DNA of 40,894 nt from an uncultured OCS116 cluster bacterium (GTDB lineage: Bacteria; Pseudomonadota; Alphaproteobacteria; Rhizobiales; TMED25), in contig CACBED010000003.1 in assembly GCA_902538185.1 (NCBI GenBank), positions 1 through 40,894 of the forward strand, written 5' to 3'. This document shows positions 26,015 to 34,446 of the stretch, piece after piece; positions within the stretch are counted from its first letter, which is position 1; every line of letters starts with the position of its first letter. The notes below the pieces were generated by a model. It saw only the letters and a list, made by a program, of their open reading frames with translations, was not told the DNA's origin and made no database searches. The position numbers and the translations under genes were made by a program.

Positions 26015-26747
26015 AGGAATGGGAGATTTTACCTTGAACTTATTTAACCCAAATCAATTGCTGAGAAATATAAATAGATTTTCACATATAGTATTCTTTA
26101 TAGGAATAACTGTGCTTACGATTGGATTCTATTTTGCTCTTATTGTTGCTCCAAATGATTATCAACAAGGTGTAATGGTTAAAATCATGTATCTACATGT
26201 ACCATCTGCGTGGCTTAGCCTCGGCATATATTCGTCAATAGCAGTTATGAGCTTAGTATATCTTATAACAAAGACGCCCATTTGTGCTGTGATTAGTAAG
26301 TCATTAGCGCCAATTGGTATTATTTTTACATCAATTGTGCTGATATCGGGCATTCTTTGGGGGCGACCAATGTGGGGTGTTTGGTGGGTTTGGGACGCAA
26401 GGTTGACCTCGGTTTTGCTACTTTTTTTTATATATCTTGGGCTTATTCTAATATACCGAATTGATGGTAAAAGAAATAGCTATTTTAAAATCGCATCTGT
26501 CTATGCACTATTGGGTTTTATAAATATACCAATCGTAAAATATTCTGTTGACTGGTGGAACACCCTACATCAACCAGCAAGTGTAATCCGGATGGATGGA
26601 CCAACGATACATTATTCAATGCTTTATCCATTATTATTTGTATTTTTTGGGTTTTGTTTAATTTCTCTATATTTTTTATCACAAGCATTGAAGTTAGAAA
26701 TATTAAATAATAAATTCAAAGCACGTCGCATTAAAGAGAAATTTTGA
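26007..26747 (+). CDS. ccmC: Cytochrome c maturation haem-handling protein CcmC
   Basis: CcmC (246 residues) binds haem and attaches it to the chaperone CcmE. Six transmembrane segments flank the tryptophan-rich haem motif WGRPMWGVWWVWDARLTS. The two axial His candidates lie in YLHVPSAW and LHQPAS. The start is a GTG at 26007 inside the end of ccmB; an ATG at 26019 is an alternative with no change to the domain. Confidence 0.95.
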   Translation: MNKGMGDFTLNLFNPNQLLRNINRFSHIVFFIGITVLTIGFYFALIVAPNDYQQGVMVKIMYLHVPSAWLSLGIYSSIAVMSLVYLITKTPICAVISKSLAPIGIIFTSIVLISGILWGRPMWGVWWVWDARLTSVLLLFFIYLGLILIYRIDGKRNSYFKIASVYALLGFINIPIVKYSVDWWNTLHQPASVIRMDGPTIHYSMLYPLLFVFFGFCLISLYFLSQALKLEILNNKFKARRIKEKF

Positions 26748-26753
26748 ATATAA

Positions 26754-26897
26754 ATGGAAGAATTATATATCTATTTTATCCTAGCTTCCTTCGGGTCAGC
26801 AGCCATTATAATCTTTAGCTATTATATCTATTTAAAAATATCGCTGAGAGATATACAGGAAAAAATGAGTCAGAAGGACGATGATCTTGACCTATAA
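26754..26897 (+). CDS. ccmD: Cytochrome c maturation small protein CcmD
   Basis: This 47-residue protein fits CcmD, which stabilises the CcmABC-CcmE complex. It has one transmembrane helix near the N-terminus (about residues 5-28, starting ELYIYFILASFG) and a charged C-terminal tail ending in KDDDLDL. It begins 6 bases after ccmC and overlaps ccmG by 17 bases in another frame. Position, size and topology support the call; sequence conservation in this family is weak. Confidence 0.82.
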   Translation: MEELYIYFILASFGSAAIIIFSYYIYLKISLRDIQEKMSQKDDDLDL

Positions 26898-27435
26898 TCG
26901 TAAAAGTCTGTTATATTCGATACTTCTTTTAATATTCCTATTTGTGATATTTTTTTTCTATTATTCACTTCAAAAACAAGATCAAAATAGCATAAGGGTC
27001 ACAGCACCAATAGCCGTTGGTAAGCAGCTGCCCGTAATTGAATATGCAGATACGGTCTATAATGGAGCCGTTTTTAGCGGCTTTGCGAAATCAGATTTAC
27101 AACTAAATGAAATTTCCGTCTTAAACATCTGGGCATCCTGGTGTACGCCATGCAGAGCAGAACATGAGATTTTAATGAAAATTAAAGATCTAGACATACC
27201 ATTATATGGAATAAACTATAGAGATAAACTTGAGAATGCTGTTAAATTCCTTGATGAGTTAGGTAATCCTTTCACAGGCATAGGATTTGATTTTGATGGA
27301 GTGTCAGCGATCACACTGGGTGTTTATGGTATACCAGAGACTTATGTAATTGATAGCAATGGTGTTGTACTAAAAAGACATATTGGTCCCCTCACTACAA
27401 AAGAATTGGAAGAGATCAATTCATACTTAAAATAG
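26881..27435 (+). CDS. ccmG: Thiol:disulfide interchange protein CcmG/DsbE
   Basis: CcmG (184 residues) is a membrane-tethered periplasmic thioredoxin that keeps apocytochrome c cysteines reduced. One N-terminal transmembrane helix (about 9-29) is followed by the thioredoxin domain with WCTPC (Cys88, Cys91) and the cis-proline loop GIPETY. Length is normal. The start overlaps ccmD. ccmE, ccmF and ccmH, which complete System I, are not in this window. Confidence 0.94.
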   Translation: MILTYNRKSLLYSILLLIFLFVIFFFYYSLQKQDQNSIRVTAPIAVGKQLPVIEYADTVYNGAVFSGFAKSDLQLNEISVLNIWASWCTPCRAEHEILMKIKDLDIPLYGINYRDKLENAVKFLDELGNPFTGIGFDFDGVSAITLGVYGIPETYVIDSNGVVLKRHIGPLTTKELEEINSYLK

Positions 27436-27498
27436 ATGAGAAATAAGATGTATCATTTCTCATAATCAATTATAATTATATTTATTTTAAAAAATAGG

Positions 27499-27834
27499 AT
27501 GAGTGAAATGATATATGAATTGAGAATTTACCATTGCACGCCAGGCTGCCTTCCAAAAGTCTTGGATAGATTTCAAAATATTGTATTTGGATTTTGGGAA
27601 AAATACGAAATAAAACAGGTTGGTTTTTGGACAACATTGATAGGAGAGTCAAATATGGATGTTACATATTTGCTCGAGTGGGACTCGCTTGCAGAAAGAG
27701 AAGAGAAGTGGAATGCATTTCAAGCAGACCCCGAATGGATTAAGAGGAGGGCCGAGACAGAGCCAAATGGTCCATTAGTCTCATCATATTCTAATCAGAT
27801 TTTACAGCCAACGGCTTTTTCAAATCTAAAATAA
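27499..27834 (+). CDS. NIPSNAP family protein
   Basis: This 111-residue dimeric ferredoxin-fold protein has the NIPSNAP start IYELRIYHCTPGCLPKVLDRF, then VGFWTTLIGE, YLLEWDSLAEREEKWNAF and a C-terminal YSNQIL strand. The biochemical role is unknown; family members occur in catabolic operons. An ATG three codons later (27508) is the start more typical of the family. It lies 63 bases after ccmG and heads a NIPSNAP-cupin-SDR set on one strand. Confidence 0.87.
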   Translation: MSEMIYELRIYHCTPGCLPKVLDRFQNIVFGFWEKYEIKQVGFWTTLIGESNMDVTYLLEWDSLAEREEKWNAFQADPEWIKRRAETEPNGPLVSSYSNQILQPTAFSNLK

Positions 27835-27861
27835 ATATAGCAGTCAAATTTAGGAGGGTTA

Positions 27862-28191
27862 ATGTCAACAAAATTAGATAAAAAAACAAGTGATTTAGCA
27901 GCAGAAAGGAATATTGCATCACACAAAATATTACTTGAAAATGATGAGATGATTGTAACGCATTGGGTTTTTAAACCGGGTGAACAAACTGGATGGCATC
28001 TGCATGAGATGGATTATATGCCAATTCAATTATCAGAAGGTAAGTTGATGTTCGAATTTCCAGATGGTTCAACAAAAGAAATAGACTATGTTCCAAGAAC
28101 CGCCTCGATTATCAAGGCTCCACTCGAACACAACGCAATAAATACAAGTGACATGGATGTCATTGCACTGGAAATTGAATTTAAAAAGTAA
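27862..28191 (+). CDS. Small cupin-domain protein
   Basis: This 109-residue single cupin has a short motif 1 (TGWHLHEMDYMPI, with His-X-His and an acidic residue) and motif 2 near LEHNAINTSD, enough for a metal site. It probably is a small isomerase, dioxygenase-like or binding protein. AGGAGG lies 8 bases before the ATG, a very strong ribosome site. It sits 27 bases after NIPSNAP and 17 before the SDR, so the three are one operon. Confidence 0.82.
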   Translation: MSTKLDKKTSDLAAERNIASHKILLENDEMIVTHWVFKPGEQTGWHLHEMDYMPIQLSEGKLMFEFPDGSTKEIDYVPRTASIIKAPLEHNAINTSDMDVIALEIEFKK

Positions 28192-28208
28192 TTAATCAGC
28201 AATTCTCA

Positions 28209-28979
28209 ATGCCAGATACAGAAAAACTGAAAGACAAAGTTGCAATTGTAACGGGGGCCGCTCAAGGCCTTGGTAAAGAGATCGCAATTGAGTTCGCTAG
28301 ACAGGGAGCGCATATTGTCCTAATTGACATCAATCAAAAAGAGGCAAAAAGAGTTGAAAATTTACTTCATAAAAAAAAATTTTATGTTGATTTGATCACT
28401 ACCGATGTTTGTGACTCAAAAGATGTAAACAAAGCAATTAATGTCATTGTTAAAAAATACAAGAAAATAGATATTTTGGTTAATGCCGTTGGAGGTTTCG
28501 ATAAATTAGACTCTATTGAAGATATAAACGATCAAGAGTGGCTTAAGGTAATTGATTTAAATTTAAATTCAGCATTTTATTGCACGCGAGCCGTTTTTCC
28601 CATTATGAAAAAAAATAGGTTTGGACGAATTATTAATATTTCATCAGGAGCTGGCCTTGCTCCAAATCCGCATGCGCCATCATACATCCCATATGGTGCT
28701 GCTAAGGCTGGTTTACTAGGGATGACAAGGTTATTAGCCAGAGATGCCGGAGAATTTGGGATTACTGTCAATGCGCTAGCTCCCGGTACGGCATTAACCC
28801 CGCGCGTAAAAAAAGTTAGAGATGCAAAGAGTATTGAGAATATTGCCAAAATGAACCCAATGAGGAACTTAATAGATCCTATTGACTGTGCAAAGGCTGC
28901 ACTTTTTCTTGCGTCCGAAGACGCCAGATATATCACTGGGGTCACGATGATGGTAAATGCAGGAAATTTAATTTTTTAA
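28209..28979 (+). CDS. SDR oxidoreductase, FabG-like
   Basis: This 256-residue classical SDR has TGAAQGLG (15-22), Asp40 after strand 2 (favouring NAD over NADP), the NAVGG variant of the NAG motif, Ser145/146 and the catalytic YGAAK (Tyr162, Lys166). Full length for the family. It is the third gene of the NIPSNAP-cupin-SDR set, so a catabolic dehydrogenase is more likely than fatty acid synthesis. Its last base directly abuts the convergent Gfo/Idh gene. Confidence 0.87.
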   Translation: MPDTEKLKDKVAIVTGAAQGLGKEIAIEFARQGAHIVLIDINQKEAKRVENLLHKKKFYVDLITTDVCDSKDVNKAINVIVKKYKKIDILVNAVGGFDKLDSIEDINDQEWLKVIDLNLNSAFYCTRAVFPIMKKNRFGRIINISSGAGLAPNPHAPSYIPYGAAKAGLLGMTRLLARDAGEFGITVNALAPGTALTPRVKKVRDAKSIENIAKMNPMRNLIDPIDCAKAALFLASEDARYITGVTMMVNAGNLIF

Positions 28980-29972
28980 TTAGATCTTTACCCATTTTTG
29001 GTCTTTTATCGATTTGTCCATCGCTTCCAGGATAGCCACATTTTCAATTTTCTCCTGATTTGTGAATCTGTAATCTGCTTCACCCTGAATTGCCATTGCC
29101 CACTCTTCCAAGTTAGACTTAATAATATCTGTTGCTGGGAATAGATCTTTTATTGGCTCCGCCCCAATTTCGCAAAATGATAATTCTGTTTCTGCTTTAA
29201 ACATCGGATGCTTTAAATCTCTTACCTCAGCCCACATTTTATCACCAAATGCGGTTAATCTGCAGTAATATGGTGTCTTTGATATGACTGATAATTGGCC
29301 TGTTGCACCGTTTTTGAATTTCATTTGTACTGTGGATAGATCACCAGTCTCAAAGCCTAAAACTCGATTTGAGGATTGTGCAAAAAGTCCTTCAACGCTG
29401 CCAAACATTGATAAAAAAAGATCCGTCATATGCACGCCAGTTCCCGTCATTCCACCAGCAGGTGCTTCAAATGAAGAGCCCCGCCAGTTATCATTCTCAA
29501 GTGATGCTAAAATATCGTGTGACCAATTAGCTTCTATATGCATCTTCTCACCAAATGAGTCGTGATCAATGATAGATTTTAGTTTTTCGATCGCGGGGTC
29601 ATATCTTCTTTCGTGCCCTATGCCGATGATAAAGTTGCTTTCATCCGCAATTCGTATCATTTTTTCTGCCGAACTTCTGCTAAGAGCCATTGGCTTTTCG
29701 CAAAAGACTTGTTTTTTTGCTTTAATAGCCGACTTTAGTTGATCTTCATGTTGCGAATTCGGCGTGCAGATAATTATTGCGTCAATATTATTTTCTTCAA
29801 GCATTTGGTCATAGGTTGGAAAGGCATTAATTTTATTTTCTTCCAAGTATTCTTTATGTTTTGCCATCGTTCTTGAAGAAGCAGAAGTAACTCTTATTTT
29901 GTCGCTATCTCTTAAAGTATCTATGATTAGTTTTCCCCACCATCCTAATCCAAGCAGGCCTGCATTTATCAT
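28980..29972 (-). CDS. Gfo/Idh/MocA family oxidoreductase
   Basis: This 330-residue NAD(P)-dependent dehydrogenase of the glucose-fructose oxidoreductase/inositol dehydrogenase family has GLGWWGK in the nucleotide loop (8-14), the CEKPMA motif (Glu92, Lys93, Pro94) and a C-terminal substrate domain with GTGVHMTD. It is likely to oxidise a sugar, polyol or related hydroxy compound. It lies between two plus-strand groups and is divergent from the zinc MDR across 92 bases. Confidence 0.87.
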   Translation of the reverse strand: MINAGLLGLGWWGKLIIDTLRDSDKIRVTSASSRTMAKHKEYLEENKINAFPTYDQMLEENNIDAIIICTPNSQHEDQLKSAIKAKKQVFCEKPMALSRSSAEKMIRIADESNFIIGIGHERRYDPAIEKLKSIIDHDSFGEKMHIEANWSHDILASLENDNWRGSSFEAPAGGMTGTGVHMTDLFLSMFGSVEGLFAQSSNRVLGFETGDLSTVQMKFKNGATGQLSVISKTPYYCRLTAFGDKMWAEVRDLKHPMFKAETELSFCEIGAEPIKDLFPATDIIKSNLEEWAMAIQGEADYRFTNQEKIENVAILEAMDKSIKDQKWVKI

Positions 29973-30064
29973 TTTTAACTCACTTATTTAATTCCATTAT
30001 TGTTATTAAGCATACTTGATATTATAGTAAGATTTAATAATTATCAATTAAGTTGGAGACAGCG

Positions 30065-31102
30065 ATGAAGGCATTAGTTTTGGAGTCAAAGGGTACACCA
30101 TTTGTATATAAAGACGTCAAAGATCCTGTGCCAAGTGATAACGAGGCCGTCGCAAGGATTATTGCCTGTGGCTCTGGGCTTACAATCCAACATGTTCGTG
30201 CTGGACGTATAGAAGTAGATTACCCAAGAATTATTGGGCATGAAATAACTGCAGTAATTGAAGAGGTCGGGAAGGGTGTAAGAAATCTCAAGGTTGGTGA
30301 CGCCGTAACGGCTTATTTCTATTTGACTTGTGGATATTGTAAATGGTGTAACAATAATAGAGAGACACTATGTGAAAATTTTGGGGGTTATGTTGGTAGA
30401 GAGATTGATGGGGCCTACGCAGAGTACATGAAGCTTCCAGCAGAAAATTTTCTAAAAATACCCGAAGCACTCGATTGGAAGAAAAATCCTGCAGAGATTG
30501 CTGTGATATGTGACGCTATTGCCACACCATTTAAAGTAATCCGACATGCATCCATAAAAACACAAGATACAGTCGCAATAATTGGAGCGGGAGGTGGTCT
30601 TGGTATTCATATGATTATGATGGCTAAATGGGCAAATAGCAAAGTTATTGCTGTTGATATAGCTAGTGATAAATTTGACGCATGCAAACAAGTTGGCGCT
30701 GATGTATGTATTAACCCAAGAGACCATAACGACAATCAGGCATTTTATGACTATACAAAAGGGATGGGGGTTGATGTTGTCATAGATTTTGTTTCAAGCA
30801 ACGAGTCATTAAATCTAGGCTTTTCGATTTTAGCTCGGGGAGGAAGGCTTGTTACCCTAGGCGGAGGCGGGCCACAAAATGCTGTTACGGCATTTGCAGG
30901 TGATTTATTAAATAAAGAGGCTATTGTAATGGGTAGTCGCTATGCAACAAAGCAAGAAGTAATTGACTCTTTGGATCTTGTTGCAAGAGGCGACGTCTGG
31001 CCATTAGTGACAGATGTTAGAGATATGTCACAGGCAGAAGAGTTGCATGCCTTGGTTGAGGATGCAAAAGTAACGGGTCGTGCAGCCTTATTAATTAAAT
31101 AA
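30065..31102 (+). CDS. Zinc-dependent alcohol dehydrogenase (MDR)
   Basis: This 345-residue zinc MDR has the catalytic zinc ligand candidates Cys35 and His59-Glu60, four structural zinc cysteines (Cys89, 92, 95, 103) and GAGGGLG in the Rossmann domain. It should oxidise a secondary alcohol or polyol, or act as a related acyl-CoA hydrase-dehydrogenase. I start at the ATG at 30065, with GGAG six bases upstream; a TTG at 30053 would include that site. YtoQ follows after 28 bases. Confidence 0.88.
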   Translation: MKALVLESKGTPFVYKDVKDPVPSDNEAVARIIACGSGLTIQHVRAGRIEVDYPRIIGHEITAVIEEVGKGVRNLKVGDAVTAYFYLTCGYCKWCNNNRETLCENFGGYVGREIDGAYAEYMKLPAENFLKIPEALDWKKNPAEIAVICDAIATPFKVIRHASIKTQDTVAIIGAGGGLGIHMIMMAKWANSKVIAVDIASDKFDACKQVGADVCINPRDHNDNQAFYDYTKGMGVDVVIDFVSSNESLNLGFSILARGGRLVTLGGGGPQNAVTAFAGDLLNKEAIVMGSRYATKQEVIDSLDLVARGDVWPLVTDVRDMSQAEELHALVEDAKVTGRAALLIK

Positions 31103-31130
31103 AATTAAAAGGATATTGTGAGGGAAAGAA

Positions 31131-31586
31131 ATGAAAGAACTTAATGTCTACTTATCAGGAGAGATACATACAGATTGGAGAGATCAGATTGTCTCAATGA
31201 CGGAAAAAAAGGGATTAAATGTTCAATTCACAAGCCCAGTTACAATACATGAAAATAGCGATGATTGTGGTGTAAACATACTCGGTAGTGAAGAGCAGTC
31301 ATTCTGGCATGATCATAAAGGGGCTAAAATAAATGCCATAAGGACAAGGAATCTGATCCAGAAGGCTGATCTAGTTATTGTACGATTTGGTGAAAAATAC
31401 AAGCAGTGGAACGCTGCATTCGATGCAGGATATGCACATGGTCTAAATAAGCCCCTAATTATTATGCATGATGATCAACACGCACACGCACTCAAAGAAG
31501 TAGATGCAGCGAGCCTTGCTGTAACTCAAACTCCTGAGCAAGTTGTAAAAATAATCGATTATGTTATGAATGGGAAGTTAGATTAA
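31131..31586 (+). CDS. YtoQ family protein
   Basis: This 151-residue protein fits the YtoQ family: the opening LNVYLSGEIHTDWRDQI, a HENSDDCG block, SFWHDHKGAKINAIRTRNLI, then ADLVIVRFG, YKQWNAAFDAGYA and QHAHALKEVDAA. The fold resembles nucleoside 2-deoxyribosyltransferases, but the reaction is unproven. It is cytoplasmic, with no signal peptide. It is probably cotranscribed with the zinc MDR. Confidence 0.87.
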   Translation: MKELNVYLSGEIHTDWRDQIVSMTEKKGLNVQFTSPVTIHENSDDCGVNILGSEEQSFWHDHKGAKINAIRTRNLIQKADLVIVRFGEKYKQWNAAFDAGYAHGLNKPLIIMHDDQHAHALKEVDAASLAVTQTPEQVVKIIDYVMNGKLD

Positions 31587-31599
31587 ATAGCGCGTGTAA

Positions 31600-32376
31600 C
31601 TAATTGTATCTACTAAGCGCCATCTGAGCTGTAATCTCAATTAATTTATGAAATAATATACCAATTACAGCTAAAAGAAGTAAGCATGCAAACATCCTTG
31701 ATATATTGAGACGATATCCTGCTTCAAGAATCCTAAAAGCCAATCCAGAGTTTGAACCACCTGCACCTGCTGCAAATTCTGCAACAATCGCGCCAATTAG
31801 TGATAATCCTGCTGACACTTTGAGGCCAGCGACGACACTTGGTATTGAGTTCGGGATCTTTAAATGCAGCAAAGTTTTGAATTTTGAGGCCTTATATAAT
31901 CTAAATAAATCGAGGAGATCTGGATTTGCGGAATTTAAACCAAATAATGTGTTCGTTAGGATAGGAAAAAAGGCAACAAGCCAGACACAAATTAGGAGGG
32001 CCAAATATGTGCTATCCACATAGATTATAATAATGGGTGCAATGGCAACAATCGGTGTAACCTGCAATATAATTGCAAGTGGTAAGAGGGTATCTTGAAC
32101 TGAGCGCGAATAGCTCATTAATAATGCAATCAGAATTCCACCGCTACTTGCAAGTAAGAAACCAAGAAGAGCAATTTGAAGTGTGTTTAACATAGCAGGC
32201 AAAAGAATAGGCCAGTCTTCTAACAGTGTTATAACTACAAAAGATGGAGCTGGTAAAATATAATGAGGGACCTCGCCAAGTGTAACATACAGTTCCCACG
32301 TAAAAAATATAGAAATTATTAATATAATTGATGGGAGTTTAGAGAAATAGGATATCTTACTTTTGAATAAGTTCAT
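31600..32376 (-). CDS. ABC transporter permease, SsuC/TauC/ThiX type
   Basis: This 258-residue inner-membrane permease has six hydrophobic segments and the EAA-loop signature that contacts the ATPase (ASKFKTLLHLKIPNSIPSVVAGLK). It is of the kind paired with NMT1/THI5-like binding proteins for taurine, sulfonates, pyrimidines or riboflavin. The binding-protein gene is 24 bases upstream. No ATPase gene is next to it, so that subunit must be elsewhere or shared. Confidence 0.88.
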   Translation of the reverse strand: MNLFKSKISYFSKLPSIILIISIFFTWELYVTLGEVPHYILPAPSFVVITLLEDWPILLPAMLNTLQIALLGFLLASSGGILIALLMSYSRSVQDTLLPLAIILQVTPIVAIAPIIIIYVDSTYLALLICVWLVAFFPILTNTLFGLNSANPDLLDLFRLYKASKFKTLLHLKIPNSIPSVVAGLKVSAGLSLIGAIVAEFAAGAGGSNSGLAFRILEAGYRLNISRMFACLLLLAVIGILFHKLIEITAQMALSRYN

Positions 32377-32400
32377 CGATATCTTTTCTAACGATTTTGG

Positions 32401-33363
32401 CTATTTTTGGATGAACTCTTCGGTATAAATTTCATTTATATCATCCAGTTCCTTTACAACATCATATTTTAACATTTGCTTATAAAACTTTTGGATCTTT
32501 TCTGAAGAAAAATATCCAATGCCATACTTTTGTGTATCATTGGTTTCAACAATACCATATTCTTTTAATTTATTCATAGAATATTTTATTTTGGCATCAG
32601 TTATGTCAGGGTTTTCCTTTTTTATTAGTTCGTTTGTTTTTGATGCGTCACCATGAAGATAGTTTTCCCATCCGATTTTAGATGCATCAACAAAACATCT
32701 TAATTCATCTTTGCGATTAGTTATCGTACTTTCCATCGCTTCTATGGTGGTTGAGTATGTATCAAAACCGTAGTCTGCTAATAGAAAAACATTCGGTTCA
32801 ACTCCGATTTCTTTAGAGATAGAGTAAGGCTCAGACGTCAGGTAACCTTGCTGTGCTGAGTTTTTGTTAGCAAGAAATGGCGCTGAATTGAAGAGGTAAG
32901 GTCGTCTTTTTTCTGCATCAAAATTATGCTCTCTCTCCATCCATCTGAAAAAAGTAACCAAGCCCATATCACTAATATAGATGGGATCTGCATTCCGAAG
33001 ATCTTCCCAAGATCTAAGATTTCCTTCCGGATGAGATATAACTATCTGAGGGTCTTTCTGAAAGAATGCTGCAATCGTTTTAATTGGTACACCTTCAGCA
33101 CGGGAGTTTATTAACTGAATAAGATTGCCGCCCATATACACATCTATTTTATTTGTAATTAGTTTTGCTCTATTATTGCTGCCTGGTCCACCTTGAATTA
33201 TTTCTAAGTCTAGGCCACATTTTTTGTATTCACCATCTGACAGCGCTTGATAGAAACCCCCATGTTCTGGTTGAGCTACCCAGTTTGTTGCAAATATAAA
33301 ATTACTGTTCGCACTGGCTGATATTGGAAAAAATAAGATAAAGATAAAGATAAAATGACGCAT
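32401..33363 (-). CDS. NMT1/THI5-like ABC substrate-binding protein
   Basis: This 320-residue periplasmic binding protein has a signal peptide (about 1-18, ending SASA). The mature start NWVAQPEHGGFYQA followed by GLDLEIIQGGPGSN matches the NMT1/THI5 type that binds pyrimidine precursors of thiamine, riboflavin or similar ring compounds. I see no TPP or FMN riboswitch in the 162-base upstream gap, so a vitamin role is not supported by regulation. It is the first gene of a two-gene unit with the permease. Confidence 0.86.
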   Translation of the reverse strand: MRHFIFIFILFFPISASANSNFIFATNWVAQPEHGGFYQALSDGEYKKCGLDLEIIQGGPGSNNRAKLITNKIDVYMGGNLIQLINSRAEGVPIKTIAAFFQKDPQIVISHPEGNLRSWEDLRNADPIYISDMGLVTFFRWMEREHNFDAEKRRPYLFNSAPFLANKNSAQQGYLTSEPYSISKEIGVEPNVFLLADYGFDTYSTTIEAMESTITNRKDELRCFVDASKIGWENYLHGDASKTNELIKKENPDITDAKIKYSMNKLKEYGIVETNDTQKYGIGYFSSEKIQKFYKQMLKYDVVKELDDINEIYTEEFIQK

Positions 33364-33525
33364 GTTATTTCCGTTTATTTTGCATTCTGTTAAGAATTAT
33401 GAATTACAATTTAATTAAATTTAATTATAAGATCAAAAAGTTTCTATATTGATTTTGATTTTATTACTATATATTGAACGTCTTCAGAGGGCAAAATAGA
33501 TCAACTTACTGGCGCATAAGATTAT

Positions 33526-34446
33526 ATGTATATTTATCTCCCCATAGCCGAGGTTTCAGTAAACTTAATCATTTTATTTGGAATGGGTGGTGCTGTGGGT
33601 ATTCTGTCGGGTATGTTTGGCGTTGGTGGCGGATTTTTGATGACACCTTTACTCATTTTTTATGGAATACCCCCAATAGTTGCTGTGGCTACTGAGGCAA
33701 ACCAAATTGTAGCATCCTCAATATCTGGAGTTGTTGCGCATTGGCGTAGAAGGGCTGTAGATTTCAAGATGGGCACTGTCCTATTGATTGGGGGGGTAAT
33801 TGGATCTTTTTTGGGCATTGAATTATTCGCGCTACTCAAAAATGTTGGACAAATAGACTTGATGATTTCACTAGCATATGTCTTATTGCTTGGGTCAATT
33901 GGTTCGCTTATTTTCGTCGAGGGTATCAGTGCAATTATAAACAAAAGAAATGACAAAATAGCTCAAATTCGAAAAAGAAAAGAGAGAACGTGGGTATACA
34001 GCCTACCATTCAGGGTTCGTTTCAAAAAATCTGGTTTATACATAAGTGTCATACCTCCAATTACTATAGGAATATTTGTTGGGATTCTTGCTTCAATCAT
34101 GGGAGTCGGTGGAGGATTTGTAATGGTTCCAGCAATGATTTACTTATTAAGGATGCCAACTAATATTGTTATAGGAACATCCTTATATCAAATTATTTTT
34201 GTTACAAGTCTTGTCACGATACTGCATGCGTATGAGAATCAGACTGTTGATGTTATGTTAGCAATAATACTTATGGGTGGGGGTGTTGTGGGCGCGCAAA
34301 TTGGTGCATTTCTGGGGCATAGATTAAAAGCTGAGCAATTGAGGTTTCTGTTGGGCGTGCTCATACTTGCAGTTTGTGCAAAGATGTTGATTGAGCTTAT
34401 TGCTAAACCACAAAATATCTACGTGATCGCTGATGTACTATTATAG
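33526..34446 (+). CDS. TSUP (TauE/SafE) family permease
   Basis: This 306-residue membrane protein has eight or so hydrophobic segments and the two family repeats: GILSGMFGVGGGFLMTP near residues 25-41 and GILASIMGVGGGFVMVP in the second half. Members export sulfite or organosulfonates and other anions. The linker between the halves is basic (KRKERTW). It overlaps the TIGR02186 gene by 14 bases, a pairing typical of alphaproteobacteria. Confidence 0.9.
   Translation: MYIYLPIAEVSVNLIILFGMGGAVGILSGMFGVGGGFLMTPLLIFYGIPPIVAVATEANQIVASSISGVVAHWRRRAVDFKMGTVLLIGGVIGSFLGIELFALLKNVGQIDLMISLAYVLLLGSIGSLIFVEGISAIINKRNDKIAQIRKRKERTWVYSLPFRVRFKKSGLYISVIPPITIGIFVGILASIMGVGGGFVMVPAMIYLLRMPTNIVIGTSLYQIIFVTSLVTILHAYENQTVDVMLAIILMGGGVVGAQIGAFLGHRLKAEQLRFLLGVLILAVCAKMLIELIAKPQNIYVIADVLL

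Noticed and set aside
33364-33525. Possible TPP riboswitch before the THI5-like binding protein
   Set aside because: I looked on the minus strand for the CUGAGA and ACCUGAUC core elements and found neither.
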